Shown piece by piece: positions 52,477 to 63,200 of a stretch of DNA of 64,000 nt. The DNA lies in assembly GCA_963665595.2 (NCBI GenBank), contig CAXXJK010000004.1:620001-684000 (forward strand), read 5' to 3'. Origin of the DNA: G963665595 sp963665595. GTDB taxonomy: Bacteria; Actinomycetota; Coriobacteriia; Coriobacteriales; CADBOM01. Position 1 is the stretch's first letter, and each line of letters starts with the position of its first letter. Below the pieces are notes generated by a model, which was not told where the DNA came from, did not search any database, and saw only the letters and a program-made list of their open reading frames with translations. The position numbers and the translations under genes are program-made.

Positions 52477-52490
52477 TCAGCTTAGGTCAG
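52471..52490. repeat. Exact 10-bp tandem duplication at the rsmI stop
   Basis: CTTAGGTCAG occurs twice back to back (52471-52480, 52481-52490). The rsmI stop codon (52477-52479, minus strand) lies inside the first copy. This is a slippage-type duplication that probably altered the last residues of RsmI. Confidence 0.7.
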
Positions 52491-53364
52491 ATTCATCATT
52501 TGATTTTTCCAACAATCCGTACGCTGCGTCACGAGTAATCCCATATTCTTGAGCAAGCCGCTTAGCGGCTTTTGCCCGGGAGAGACCCTCCCCCCGATAG
52601 ACATTTCCACGCGTCGCAAGAGACGCAATATCAGAAGAAGTCAAGTCATTAGTGTCTTGTACTTTCACCGGAATAGGTGGGCCTATCACCAAGACAACTT
52701 CGCCCTTCAGTTCTTCAGTGCGCAGGGCAATACGATGTGCCACATCAACAGCTTCAGAGCACATGAATTCCTCAAATAACTTGGTCAGCTCACGCGCTGC
52801 ACAAACCTCACGCCCCGGAAACACCCGCGCTATGGTTTTCAAGGAGTCCACCGTACGATGATTTGATTCGTAAAATATCAGCATCGCTTCAAGGCCCGCC
52901 AGAGATTCAAGGAGACGCGTACGTTCTCCTTCTTTGCGTGGCAAAAAACCTCCAAAGTAAAAAGCGGTTGACATAATCCCACTGCCCACCAAAGCAGTGA
53001 GTACCGCGCTTGCACCAGGAACAACCTCTATCTCAAAATCGATACCATCTTCTTGCCGCTTACGAGCAGCAGATACGAGACGCACTCCGGGATCGCACAC
53101 TCCCGGTGTCCCTGCGTCTGAAACATAGGCAATGCATTCTCCTGTTTGGACCTGTTCAAGAATGAAAGGAATAACTGCATCCATAACATGTTCGTCGCAG
53201 CGTTTTACGGGGGTAGTTATCTCGAAATGCTTAAGCAGTTTACTGGTCACCCGAGTATCTTCAGCATAGATAGTATGCGCTTCTTGAAGACGATCAAGGG
53301 CACGCAGGGTAATGTCGCCCAGATTGCCAATCGGCGTAGAGACAATGGATAATCGGCCCGTCAT
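52477..53364 (-). CDS. rsmI: 16S rRNA 2'-O-ribose methyltransferase
   Basis: This 295-residue tetrapyrrole-methylase-fold protein modifies the ribose of C1402 in 16S rRNA. VSTPIGNLGDITLRALDRL, EDTRVTSKLLKHF, AYVSDAGTPGVCDPG and VVPGASAVLTALVGSG are RsmI signatures; VCAARELTKLFEEF is also conserved. Its ATG overlaps the folK stop by four bases. The extreme C-terminus was affected by a 10-base duplication. Confidence 0.95.
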   Translation of the reverse strand: MTGRLSIVSTPIGNLGDITLRALDRLQEAHTIYAEDTRVTSKLLKHFEITTPVKRCDEHVMDAVIPFILEQVQTGECIAYVSDAGTPGVCDPGVRLVSAARKRQEDGIDFEIEVVPGASAVLTALVGSGIMSTAFYFGGFLPRKEGERTRLLESLAGLEAMLIFYESNHRTVDSLKTIARVFPGREVCAARELTKLFEEFMCSEAVDVAHRIALRTEELKGEVVLVIGPPIPVKVQDTNDLTSSDIASLATRGNVYRGEGLSRAKAAKRLAQEYGITRDAAYGLLEKSNDESDLS

Positions 53365-53885
53365 GAAAACGCCACCTCTTCTCGCGGCTTGACAACAGCA
53401 CCCACTGCTCCCACGGTAGGGTGACAGTCAGAAAGCTTTACGCCATGAGCAAATATGAAATCGGGTGCGATCTCGCGCAGGGGTGTAATGATGAAATCGC
53501 GTTCGCAGGCAAGAGGATGCGGCAGTGTGAGCATCTGATCATCAGAGACCAGACCGGCCATGTCCACAATATCTAAATCGAGAGTACGAGGTGCATTTTT
53601 GAAAGAACGAACGCGATGAAACTGTTGTTCAATCACTTGAATTGCATGAAGGAGATCCCAGGGATCTTGATGAACCTGCACGATGCAAACCGCATTTACG
53701 AACAGATCCTGCTCTGCATAATACGCAGGCGTACTGGAATAAAAAGAACTTGCCATCAGCGGTTCAACATCAGGCAGCAACGCAAGCGACAGGAGAGCCC
53801 TCTGAAGTATCGCGACACTATCACCCTGGTTTGAGCCAAGGGATATGACCGTACGGCACCCCTGAGATTGTTCCCTATCGTGCAT
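53361..53885 (-). CDS. folK: 2-amino-4-hydroxy-6-hydroxymethyldihydropteridine diphosphokinase
   Basis: This 174-residue HPPK transfers pyrophosphate to the pterin before DHPS acts. TVISLGSNQGDSVAILQRAL at the start and RTLDLDIVDM (metal/ATP site) are diagnostic; LPHPLACERDFIITPL closes the protein. ATG 53885 lies inside the end of folP (11-base overlap), so the fol genes are tightly coupled. Confidence 0.95.
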   Translation of the reverse strand: MHDREQSQGCRTVISLGSNQGDSVAILQRALLSLALLPDVEPLMASSFYSSTPAYYAEQDLFVNAVCIVQVHQDPWDLLHAIQVIEQQFHRVRSFKNAPRTLDLDIVDMAGLVSDDQMLTLPHPLACERDFIITPLREIAPDFIFAHGVKLSDCHPTVGAVGAVVKPREEVAFS

Positions 53886-54756
53886 CTTGTACTGCCTTCC
53901 AGATTTCGAAAGCCTCCCGCGTTGCTTTCACATCATGTACGCGAAATATATGCGCCCCGCGCATCAACGCCATCAATGCCACAGCGATAGATCCCGAAAC
54001 ACGCTGTGACGGAATATCTTCACCGGTTATCTGGCCGATAAAATTCTTGCGCGAATATGCTGCCATAAGTGGATAACCAAACGCCTCAAATTCATCCATG
54101 TGGGCAAGCAATCTAAGGGTATGAGCTGCTGTTTTGCCAAACCCCGGGCCGGGGTCGATGCAGATGCGCTCGCGCGCGATGCCCAGATCCTCAAGTGCGC
54201 TTACTTGTCCCATAAGATAGGTAGCAACCTCAGCGATCACGTCGTCATAATGAATATGATTCTGCATGCTTTTAGGTTCGCCCGCCATATGCATGACCAC
54301 TAATCCGGTGTTCGAATCACGAGCCACCTGACGCATCGCGCTGTCACGAAAACCGGTGACATCGTTGATAATAGCCGCGCCAGCATCCACGCACGCCCGA
54401 GCCACTTCCGCATGACGAGTATCTACCGAAACAATCATACGGCGCTCAACGAGTGCTTTTACTACCGGCAACACGCGTGCACACTCAACCTCAGGAGAGA
54501 CCTCGTCAGAGCCCGGACGCGTAGATTCCCCGCCTACATCAATGATACGTGCGCCTTCGTCAATCATCTGTTGAGCAAAATCGATAGCCTGAGCGGGAAC
54601 GTCGTGAGCGCCTCCATCAGAAAATGAGTCCGGCGTCACATTGAGAATGCCCATAATAACCGGTTCATCAAGGGTCAGCGCAAACGGTCCACACTGCCAA
54701 GTAAGCAAATCATCGGAGAGTGAAGGTAGGGCAGAATCATCAGAAAACAAAAACAT
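53875..54756 (-). CDS. folP: Dihydropteroate synthase
   Basis: This 293-residue TIM-barrel enzyme joins the pterin to p-aminobenzoate and is the sulfonamide target. MGILNVTPDSFSDGG and IIDVGGESTRPGSDEVS are the two DHPS signatures; IINDVTGF and CIDPGPGFGKTAAHTL are further active-site loops. It sits five bases after folE and overlaps folK. No insertions of the kind linked to resistance were evident by eye. Confidence 0.96.
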   Translation of the reverse strand: MFLFSDDSALPSLSDDLLTWQCGPFALTLDEPVIMGILNVTPDSFSDGGAHDVPAQAIDFAQQMIDEGARIIDVGGESTRPGSDEVSPEVECARVLPVVKALVERRMIVSVDTRHAEVARACVDAGAAIINDVTGFRDSAMRQVARDSNTGLVVMHMAGEPKSMQNHIHYDDVIAEVATYLMGQVSALEDLGIARERICIDPGPGFGKTAAHTLRLLAHMDEFEAFGYPLMAAYSRKNFIGQITGEDIPSQRVSGSIAVALMALMRGAHIFRVHDVKATREAFEIWKAVQDAR

Positions 54757-54761
54757 GCTCC

Positions 54762-55328
54762 TTAATCAGAATATATATGTGTCAGTGCCTCGTCACGTGT
54801 TACCGAGGTGGTCTTGAACTGACCTCTTACCGCACTTGTTTTGGTTCGGGCGCTGGGTTTTCTCACGCCTCTCATGCTCATGCAAAGATGCTCGGCCTCG
54901 ACGACGACCATAACCCCGCTTGGCTCAAGTTCCTCCATAAGGGTATCTGCAATCTGCGAAGTCATACGCTCCTGTAGTTGGGGACGCCGCGCAAACACAT
55001 CAACCAACCGAGCAAGTTTTGAAAGACCGCAGATATGACCACTATCGCCAGGAATATAGGCAATGTGGACTTTCCCAAAAAATGGAACCAGATGGTGCTC
55101 GCACGTTGAATAGAAGGGAATATCCTTAACAAGGATCATCTCACGATGTCCCTCATCGAAAACTGTCTCAAAATGTGCCGAAGGATCTTCATACATCCCT
55201 GAAAATATCTCTTCATACATTTTTGCGACTCGAGCAGGCGTTTTCAATAATCCTTCGCGCTCAGGATCTTCACCTATTCCCTCAAGAATAAGACGCACCC
55301 CTTGCTCTATCTTTTCACGATCCATCAT
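54762..55328 (-). CDS. folE: GTP cyclohydrolase I
   Basis: This 188-residue enzyme is the first step of folate synthesis, opening GTP to dihydroneopterin triphosphate. The zinc cysteine and histidines are in STCEHHLVPFFGKVHIAYIP; GLSKLARLVDVFARRPQLQE and HLCMSMRGV (second zinc Cys) follow. ATG 55328 or 55325 follows AGGAG. It starts the compact folE-folP-folK-rsmI run. Confidence 0.96.
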   Translation of the reverse strand: MMDREKIEQGVRLILEGIGEDPEREGLLKTPARVAKMYEEIFSGMYEDPSAHFETVFDEGHREMILVKDIPFYSTCEHHLVPFFGKVHIAYIPGDSGHICGLSKLARLVDVFARRPQLQERMTSQIADTLMEELEPSGVMVVVEAEHLCMSMRGVRKPSARTKTSAVRGQFKTTSVTRDEALTHIYSD

Positions 55329-55348
55329 AGATAATCATCTCCTGAAAT

Positions 55349-55377
55349 CTATGCGGCGGGTCTCGCCCGCCGCATAG
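55349..55377 (-). terminator. GC-rich hairpin between ftsH and folE
   Basis: CTATGCGGCGGG (55349-55360) is perfectly complementary to 55366-55377 with a five-base loop, nine bases after the ftsH stop. On the minus strand it is followed by ATTTCAGG rather than a T-run, so it may be a processing or partial-termination element. Confidence 0.6.
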
Positions 55378-55385
55378 GTACCCAT

Positions 55386-57641
55386 TTATTTCTTGTCTGC
55401 GTTTTTGTCCGCATCCTTATCAGCATGTTCTTGTTTAGCCTCTTTGTCCTTATTTCGTGGTTCGTTCTTTTTTGTAACCGTTTCTACCTCTGCCTCGACA
55501 ACCTCATCGGATGTATCGTCAGAAGCTTTGTTATCCTTGTTATCGAAGATGAAATCGTCCATCTTGGAATGGAATGTTTCTGGTGGCTTGGGTGCCTCGT
55601 TATCATCGGATCCAAAAAACGATGGATAAAGAACTTCCTCTTCCTTGGCTCGTTTCTCAGTCTCCGCTCGTACACGAGCCGCATCTTCACGGATCTTCTT
55701 CAGACGCTCTTCATCTTCGGCCGCCTGCTGTTTCTCTTCTTCAGCCTTCTTGGCAAGATACTCATCCTCATGCTCGAGATAGTCATCCCACTTATTATCG
55801 AGCAGGGCTTCTACGGCGGGACCTTCAACAGTCTCACGCTCAAGAAGCACATGAGCCATCAAATCAAGTTGCGCACGATTCTTCGTCAAAATATCTTTTG
55901 CTATATCATGTGCTTTGCGCATGATATTCGCCACTTCTTCATCAATGCGCTGGGCAGTTGCTTCGGAATAATCAGGAGTCGCACCATAATCGCGACCGAG
56001 GAAGACTTCATGATTAGCCTCACCGTATACCTGCGATCCGAGAGCTTCCGTCATGCCATAACGAGTCACCATTGAACGCGCCATCTTGGTAGCTCGCTCA
56101 AGGTCATTGCTCGCACCGGTCGTTATATCGTTGCAGGCAACTTCCTCTGCAACGCGTCCTCCTAAAAACATGGCCAGATCATCAAGCATCTCATTGCGCG
56201 ATTTGAGGAAGCGATCCTCAGTTGGCAACGAAAGCGTGTAGCCTAAGGCTTGCCCACGAGCAATGATGCTGATCTTATGCACCGGATCAGCATGCTCGAG
56301 CAGATGACCGACCAGCGCATGACCAGACTCGTGATACGCGATCGTCTTCTTCTCGCTCTCCGTTATGAGACGACTCTTTCTCTCAGGTCCTGCAACTACG
56401 CGCTCCATCGCCTCATTGAGTTCGTCGTTAGTAATAGAACCTCTATTGCGGCGAGCAGCGAGCAGAGCCGCCTCGTTCATAAGGTTGGCGAGGTCTGCAC
56501 CGGTAAACCCTGGCGTAAGCTTCGCAAACTTGTCAAGATCCACACTCTTTGCAAGAGGTTTTCCTGCGGAGTGTACCCTGAGAATCTGCTCACGCCCCTT
56601 CAGGTCCGGGCGGTCAACCACCACCTGACGATCAAAACGACCTGGCCTCAGAAGAGCAGGATCAAGAATATCTACACGGTTAGTGGCGGCAATCAAGATG
56701 ACCGATTCATGGTCATCAAATCCGTCCATCTCAACGAGCAACTGATTGAGTGTTTGCTCACGTTCATCATGACCTCCGCCAAGGCCGGCGCCACGCTGAC
56801 GGCCGACAGCATCGATTTCATCGATGAAAATGATGGCAGGAGCCGATTTTTTCGCCTGCTCAAAAAGATCACGCACGCGTGAAGCTCCTACACCTACAAA
56901 CATTTCGACGAAGTCAGAACCAGAGATGGCAAAGAATGGCACGCCTGCTTCTCCCGCCACAGCTTTTGCAAGTAATGTTTTGCCTGTCCCTGGAGGTCCC
57001 ACCAGTAACACACCACGAGGAATCTTTGCACCCATCTCTTGAAAACGTGTGGGGTCTGCCAGAAAGTCTCTGACTTCTTTGAGTTCTTCGACTGCCTCAT
57101 CGATGCCGGCAACATCTGAAAAACGTACCTTCGGGCGTTCCTCGGTGGTCTTGCTTGCCTTGGTCTTCCCAAACTGCATTTGCTTATTGTTTGCCCCATT
57201 CATTTGAGACATGAAGAACCAGAACACACCTACGATAAGAATTACCGGAAGGATCGTGGTAAGTATGCTTACCCAGATAGAAGAACTCGTTACATCGGTG
57301 TCAAATTTGACACTCGGATGTTCAGCCATCAGTTTATTGAGAGAGTCATCGCCCACATAGGTTGACGTAAAATTGACCAGACCCGTATCGGTATGTGCAA
57401 CCCCATCCGGCCAGTAGGTACCTTCAACCGAACCGCTGCTCACCTTATAGGTAGCGGTAGATACATTGTTATTCTCAACCGCCGTGACAAACTCGCTCGT
57501 CGCAAGAGTAACGATATTGGATTTTCCCCAGTTCATAAACGAAAAACTCGCAACCACCAAGAACGCTATCAGAAGCACAGCGTAGATGATTTTCATACGG
57601 TTGTTCATCTTCTGTTGTTTGTTATCAGGTTTATTAGACAC
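55386..57641 (-). CDS. ftsH: ATP-dependent zinc metalloprotease
   Basis: This 751-residue membrane protease degrades short-lived and misfolded proteins. It has two N-terminal membrane helices (about 18-37 and 110-132) flanking an extracytoplasmic domain. The AAA domain has GPPGTGKTLLAKAVAGEAG, IIFIDEIDAVGRQRG and the SRH segment DPALLRPGRFDRQVV. The zinc site is HESGHALVGH. The last 110 residues are a long charged tail rich in Glu/Lys, longer than in most FtsH. GTG 57641 follows AAGGGAG. Placed downstream of hpt, as in many Gram-positives. Confidence 0.96.
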   Translation of the reverse strand: MSNKPDNKQQKMNNRMKIIYAVLLIAFLVVASFSFMNWGKSNIVTLATSEFVTAVENNNVSTATYKVSSGSVEGTYWPDGVAHTDTGLVNFTSTYVGDDSLNKLMAEHPSVKFDTDVTSSSIWVSILTTILPVILIVGVFWFFMSQMNGANNKQMQFGKTKASKTTEERPKVRFSDVAGIDEAVEELKEVRDFLADPTRFQEMGAKIPRGVLLVGPPGTGKTLLAKAVAGEAGVPFFAISGSDFVEMFVGVGASRVRDLFEQAKKSAPAIIFIDEIDAVGRQRGAGLGGGHDEREQTLNQLLVEMDGFDDHESVILIAATNRVDILDPALLRPGRFDRQVVVDRPDLKGREQILRVHSAGKPLAKSVDLDKFAKLTPGFTGADLANLMNEAALLAARRNRGSITNDELNEAMERVVAGPERKSRLITESEKKTIAYHESGHALVGHLLEHADPVHKISIIARGQALGYTLSLPTEDRFLKSRNEMLDDLAMFLGGRVAEEVACNDITTGASNDLERATKMARSMVTRYGMTEALGSQVYGEANHEVFLGRDYGATPDYSEATAQRIDEEVANIMRKAHDIAKDILTKNRAQLDLMAHVLLERETVEGPAVEALLDNKWDDYLEHEDEYLAKKAEEEKQQAAEDEERLKKIREDAARVRAETEKRAKEEEVLYPSFFGSDDNEAPKPPETFHSKMDDFIFDNKDNKASDDTSDEVVEAEVETVTKKNEPRNKDKEAKQEHADKDADKNADKK

Positions 57642-57733
57642 GCGTACACTCCCTTACAGGGTCGTTTTCAGGCGCTTGCCGGCACTGACCGCCGATATGA
57701 AAGCGGCTGTATGCTCTTATGGTAATTCTAATT

Positions 57734-58270
57734 CTATTCGTACACTTCTCGACTGAGAACGCCAATATAGGGCAGATTCCGATAGCGCCCTGCATAGTCG
57801 AGGCCATATCCCACTAAAAACTCATTCTTGCAGTCAAAACCAGTATAACGCGGATTAACAGGAATCTGCTTATCCATATACTTACGCAAAAGCACCGCTA
57901 TTTCAACAGTTTTCGGGCCACGTGCCTTCAAATACTTGACGAGGAACTTCATGGTGAAGCCACTATCGATGATATCTTCGACAATAATGATGTTCGCATC
58001 TCGAATATCACTATCCAGATCTTTGATGATGCGCACCACACCAGAAGATTTGGCTTCAGCCCCATAGCTTGAAATAGCCATGAAGTCGAGCTCTACTTCT
58101 CCTTCTATGCAACGGATAAGATCAGCCAAGAAGATACAGGCACCTTTGAGAATAGCCACTAGCATGACCTTCTCACCTTGGTAGTCCCTTGAAATCTGGG
58201 CACCCAGTTCCTGTATGCGACAAGCTATATCTTCCTCCGAATAAAGTATCGAAGTAATATCAGGATGCAT
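57734..58270 (-). CDS. hpt: Hypoxanthine phosphoribosyltransferase
   Basis: This 178-residue purine salvage enzyme has the PRPP loop NIIIVEDIIDSGFTMKFL; LVAILKGACIFLADLIR and the C-terminal CKNEFLVGYGLDYAGRYRNL are conserved. ATG 58270 is preceded by AGGAG; the GTG at 58282 would sit on top of that site. It lies 44 bases after tilS and 92 before ftsH, the classic tilS-hpt-ftsH order. Confidence 0.96.
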   Translation of the reverse strand: MHPDITSILYSEEDIACRIQELGAQISRDYQGEKVMLVAILKGACIFLADLIRCIEGEVELDFMAISSYGAEAKSSGVVRIIKDLDSDIRDANIIIVEDIIDSGFTMKFLVKYLKARGPKTVEIAVLLRKYMDKQIPVNPRYTGFDCKNEFLVGYGLDYAGRYRNLPYIGVLSREVYE

Positions 58271-58314
58271 GCTAAAAACCACTCCTCATGTTCGTTTAAC
58301 ACCTGCACACTTTA

Positions 58315-59868
58315 CTAGATGTGATTCTCCGAGCCGTATGCCTGCACGGTATCTCTAAACCTTATACACATTAACAATGGGCTTTCATCAGCCTTAAAGC
58401 GATTATCCAGCATAATGCCTATAAGCCAGACAGGTGTGCCTCCTGCGAGCAGTATCATCTGTCCACTCCGGCGACGAGAAGAAATCTTTCGGTCAACGAG
58501 AATATCTTGTACTTTCTTATGTCTTGATCCCATGCCAAGGGGACAAAACGCTTCCCCTGGTTTAACGCGGCGCAGCTCCAGAGTGTTTAGATCACCTCTA
58601 CAAGCAGAAAGTAATTTTTCCGCATCAACAAACACGCACAAGGCATCAGCATGAGCGCGCGCATAAACTACGGGACTCTCACCCTCCGGCACGACAACAG
58701 ACTCGAAGCTGAGATCCCGTAACAGCAAAAATGCATCTTTATTGCATGCTTTTTTCATCTGCCTTGGGTCTTCCTTAGTTTCCAAGGGAAACACGAGAAG
58801 GGTTCCATATTCATTGCGCACTCGTATGGAGCCGGGCAGATCAATGGCAAAGCCAGAGCGGTTGCCCCTCAAAATAATATCTGCGATATGCTGTGATTCG
58901 AGGCGTTGTCCAGCCGGCACTACGTTCTTGAGTACCTCGTAGAGAAGCCGCCTCTGAAGAGGAAGTGGTTGAACAAACAGCCGGTCTGCCCTGAGAGCCA
59001 CCAAAACACCCGGCTCCATAGACGGATCATACTCAACTATCTGATCGATGAGAATAGTAACTTCCTTTGTGAGCAATTCATCCTCATCGGCGATAAGATT
59101 CATCGTATGTCGCAATGTCTGATGCAGCGAGGGATTTTGGGTAAGCGCCCGAGGAATAATTTCGTGACGCACATAATTGCGAAAAAAATCGGTGCAGGTA
59201 TTTGATGCGTCTTCGCGCCACAGCTGCTTATCATCACCGGCGACGGCGCGCACATACTCTTCGATATCTACACGCAGGCAGTCGAGCAACGGACGGACGA
59301 CCGATCCGTTGCGATAGGGAATGGAAGCCAACCCTCCCGGCCCGGTGCCTACTATGGACCGCATAAAATAGGTCTCGACACGATCGTTTAATGTATGAGC
59401 CGTAAGTATCCGTCCGTCGCTGACCGGACAATTCCTTTCATAACACAAGCGCCCCAACGCTTCATAGGCAGCGTCATAGCGAAGCGTACGCGCAACCGCC
59501 TCGAGAGAACCCCCCTGTCTCTCTCGATGGCCCTGGACGTCTACAACAACAACCTCACACGCAAAGCCGAGCGATGATGCAAGTTGATCGACAAAACGCG
59601 CATCTTCCTCAGACGCCTCACCACGAAGACAATGATTGATATGAACGATCCGTACGTTATGAAAAGAGATCTTGCCTGCGTCGGCACAGGTTTTTAACAG
59701 ATAGGCCAGCGCTGTCGAGTCACAGCCTCCGCTTACTAAAGCGACGAGTGGGGCATCTGTATCCAACAACAGTTCATGCTCTTGAACAGTAGCCAAAACC
59801 TGCCTGAAAACCGGATGACTCTTCCCGGCTTGCGAATGACCCTCAGTTATAGAGATTGATGACTTCAT
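58315..59868 (-). CDS. tilS: tRNA(Ile)-lysidine synthetase
   Basis: This 517-residue enzyme attaches lysine to C34 of tRNA-Ile(CAU), changing its codon and amino-acid identity, and is essential. The ATP-binding SGGCDSTALAYLL, HINHCLRGEASEEDARFV and TAHTLNDRVETYFMRSIVG, with GTGPGGLASI, are typical of TilS. The C-terminal region contains the TilS-C domain (about 440-500). AAAGAGG precedes ATG 59868. TATAAT on the minus strand (59902-59907) may be its -10 box. Confidence 0.94.
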   Translation of the reverse strand: MKSSISITEGHSQAGKSHPVFRQVLATVQEHELLLDTDAPLVALVSGGCDSTALAYLLKTCADAGKISFHNVRIVHINHCLRGEASEEDARFVDQLASSLGFACEVVVVDVQGHRERQGGSLEAVARTLRYDAAYEALGRLCYERNCPVSDGRILTAHTLNDRVETYFMRSIVGTGPGGLASIPYRNGSVVRPLLDCLRVDIEEYVRAVAGDDKQLWREDASNTCTDFFRNYVRHEIIPRALTQNPSLHQTLRHTMNLIADEDELLTKEVTILIDQIVEYDPSMEPGVLVALRADRLFVQPLPLQRRLLYEVLKNVVPAGQRLESQHIADIILRGNRSGFAIDLPGSIRVRNEYGTLLVFPLETKEDPRQMKKACNKDAFLLLRDLSFESVVVPEGESPVVYARAHADALCVFVDAEKLLSACRGDLNTLELRRVKPGEAFCPLGMGSRHKKVQDILVDRKISSRRRSGQMILLAGGTPVWLIGIMLDNRFKADESPLLMCIRFRDTVQAYGSENHI

Positions 59869-59947
59869 ATCCTCTTTCCATACATTCGGTTCTTTGTGTC
59901 GATTATACTAGTGCAAGGTTTGCAAATCGACTCAATAAGAGGTTTAC

Positions 59948-60226
59948 ATGTCAAAGTTCTCGTGCATACTTTCAGTACTCGGTAAAGATCGAACCGGCAT
60001 TGTGTCGACGGTATCGACCACGCTCTGTGAGTCTGGCGCAAATATCGATGACATTCGTCAGACGATTCTTGATAATGTGTTCGCGATGACCATGCTCGTC
60101 ACTGTCAACGAAGAGATCTGTACATTCAACGATCTTCAAGAAAAACTTGCCCAAGACGCCCAGCAGCTGGGAGTACAAGCGACTCTCCAGCGCAAGGACG
60201 TCTTTGATTTCATGTACAGCGTCTGA
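59948..60226 (+). CDS. ACT-domain protein (UPF0237 type)
   Basis: In this 92-residue protein LSVLGKDRTGIVSTVSTTLCE and ANIDDIRQTILDNVFAMTML form the ACT strand-helix-strand core with the ligand-binding DRTGI loop. Stand-alone ACT proteins bind amino acids and may act as small regulators. It has no operon partner: upstream tilS is divergent and the downstream activase gene is convergent. GAGG lies six bases before ATG 59948. In Gram-positives it is often found beside a DUF711-family gene, which is absent here. Confidence 0.88.
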   Translation: MSKFSCILSVLGKDRTGIVSTVSTTLCESGANIDDIRQTILDNVFAMTMLVTVNEEICTFNDLQEKLAQDAQQLGVQATLQRKDVFDFMYSV

Positions 60227-60262
60227 TACAGAAGCGTTATAAATTAGAACTTCTCGCTCTTC

Positions 60263-63200
60263 CTATTTCGCATCGTGTGCGCGTTTTCGCATGAGGTTAT
60301 CATGCGCTACAGTAATCATCAGCTTGATACGATTCAACTGATTAACCTCAGAGGCTCCCGGATCATAATCAACAGCAACGATATTACTTTCCGGATGAAG
60401 TCGACGTAGTTCTTTGATGACGCCCTTCCCAGTCACATGATTAGGGAGACAGGCGAATGGCTGAGTGCAGATGATGTTGGGCGTGCCATGCTCAATAAGT
60501 TCAAGCATCTCGGCGGTAAGCAACCAGCCCTCACCCATTGAATTACAAAGCGAAAGTACTTTACTCGCATTTGCGCCCAGTTCAAGAATACCCATCGGAG
60601 GCTCAAAACGCTCTGATTTTTCAAGTGCATGGGTAATGGGAGCGCGAAACCACGTTAATATCGAAATAGCAAGCTGAGAGCCCAGTTTCTTTTTCAGAGG
60701 AGTCTTAAGTATGTCGTAGCGCCATATACCACCTGAGATGCCGAAGAGGAAGAACTCTGCCAACCCCGGAACAACTGCCTCACAACCCTCTGACTCTATC
60801 ACGTCAATTACCTGATTGTTTGCCGTAGGATGAAACTTAACAAGAATCTCGCCTACCACACCGACGCGTGGTTTAGAACGATCGTCTACCAGAGGCAATG
60901 TATCAAAATCATGCACGATCTGTTTTCCTAGTCGCCTGAAGGTCCGTCTGCTCATATTCTTAAGAGCCTTCTTGATCGTTTCCATCCAATAATCAAAGAG
61001 TGCTTGAGCCGAGCCCGGCGTCTCTTCATAGGGGCGTGTACGATAGAGACAGGTCATCAGCAGGTCGCCCATGAGAATACCCATGATAGCCCGATAGAGC
61101 ATCTTAGGAGTAGCCGCAAATCCGGGATTTTCTTCACCCAAATGGCCGCTAGAAGAAAGAGAAATCACGGGAACATGGGGATACCCCGCGTCTTTCAAGG
61201 CCTTACGGATAAGCCCAATATAGTTGGTGGCTCGACAACCTCCACCGGTCTGCGTGATGATAACAGCGGTTCTATCCATATCATAACGACCCGAAAGCAC
61301 TGCCTCCATAATCTGCCCGGTTACCAGAATCGAAGGGTAACAGATATCGTTGTTGACATATTTCAATCCTGCTTCAACCGCACCTTGGTCAACAGCAGGT
61401 AGCAATTCCAAGTTATACCCGTTATCGCGAAATATCTGAGCGATAAGTTCAAAATGTATGGGAGCCATCTGGGGCGTGAGGATAGTATAGTTATCCCGCT
61501 TCATTTGTTCGGTATATTGAGGTTTGGGGAATGCGGTACTCTCTCCTTCAGAAAGTTGTACGCCCGTCCGCCCGGCAAAGATATCCAAGGCGCTCTTCCC
61601 GTTTCCGTGGGATAACTCTTCTCCACGTTCCCACTGATCAGCATCCTTCATGATGTCGGCAAGCGCTGCAACCGCCTCAGCATCAGGAGCATGAATCGGT
61701 CCCTGCGCACTCAATGCGGCGAGCAACGAACGCACGCGAATACGCGCGGCACCTAGATTACTGACTTCGTCAATCTTCAACACAGTATAAACTTTACCGG
61801 CCGGTTCAAGAATCTCCTGTACTTGGTCGGTAGTAACTGCATCAAGGCCACACCCAAATGAGTTGAGTTGAATAAGGTCAAGATTTGGCATGCGGGTAAC
61901 CAGCTTTGCTGCCGCATAGAGTCGTGAATGATACATCCATTGATCAACTGCGCGCAATGGGCGTTCCGGTTTTATCAGATGGCTCACGCTATCTTCCGTA
62001 AGTACCGCAAGCCCAAAGCTGGTAAGAAGCTCAGGGATAGCATGGTTGATTTCCATGTCTTGGTGATAGGGTCGACCAGCTAACACGATACCGTGAACAC
62101 CGGTGAGATTCATCCAAGCAAGTGTTTCCTCACCCTTGTCACGAATATCATGTTTGAAACGTTCGTCTTCCTCCCATGCACGCTTAACCGCATGTACGAT
62201 CTCGGCAAGAGTAGGTGGCGTGCCCTTAGCCTGAGCATGCGCGCCAAAATAGCCCTCACTTATTTCTTCATACAGACGACGAGACAGTGCATCGGGATCA
62301 TCATAGGGCACGAAGGGATTGAGAAATGGCATGGTACCTTGAGGGCCAATTTCGTCGATGTTCAGCCTGAGAACTTCTGGATAGCTTGCCACAATAGGAC
62401 AATTGTAATGATTGGTGGCACCTTCATCCTCAATACGCTCGTAACGAATACAAGGCATGAATATGAAATCAACGTGCTTGTTGATAAGATCCATTATGTG
62501 GCCATGCGCAAGTTTTGCCGGATAGCACACGCTTTCAGAGGGCATAGATTCGATGCCTGCCTCATACGTCTTTTTGTCTGACTGATCTGAAAGTACCACC
62601 TGAAAACCAAGTTCGTTGAAAAACGTGAACCAAAAAGGATAATTCTCGTACATATTGAGAGCGCGGGGCAAACCGACCGCCGGGCGTATCGCCTCTTCTT
62701 CAGAGAGCGATGTATAGCCAAACAGTCGCTTTGTCTTATATTCAAAAAGATTAGGTACTGTCGTCGAGATAGTCTTGTCGCCCGCACCTTTTTCGCAACG
62801 ATTACCGGTAATGAAGCGGCGATGCTTACCCGTCTGAGGATCTGCACCAAAGTCGTTGATAGTCAGCAGACAGGCGTTGCTGCAGCCCTTACAACGAGTA
62901 GTTCGATGCGTCGGCTCAAGCAGTTCCAACTCCTCAACTGAAAGCAACATACTGTGCGGCGTGACGATACCATCATTTACTTCAGCTTCAGCGAATGCAC
63001 GATCGCGTGCTAGAAGTGCTGCACCATAGGCTCCCATGGCGCCTGCCTTATCAGGGCGTACTGCCTGACGCTCAGACAATAATTCAAAAGCACGCAGCAC
63101 TGAATCGTTGAGAAACGTTCCGCCCTGAACGATTATCTTTTCCCCAATTTCGCTCGCATCGCGTAGCTTGATAACCTTAAACAAAGCGTTCTTTATAACC

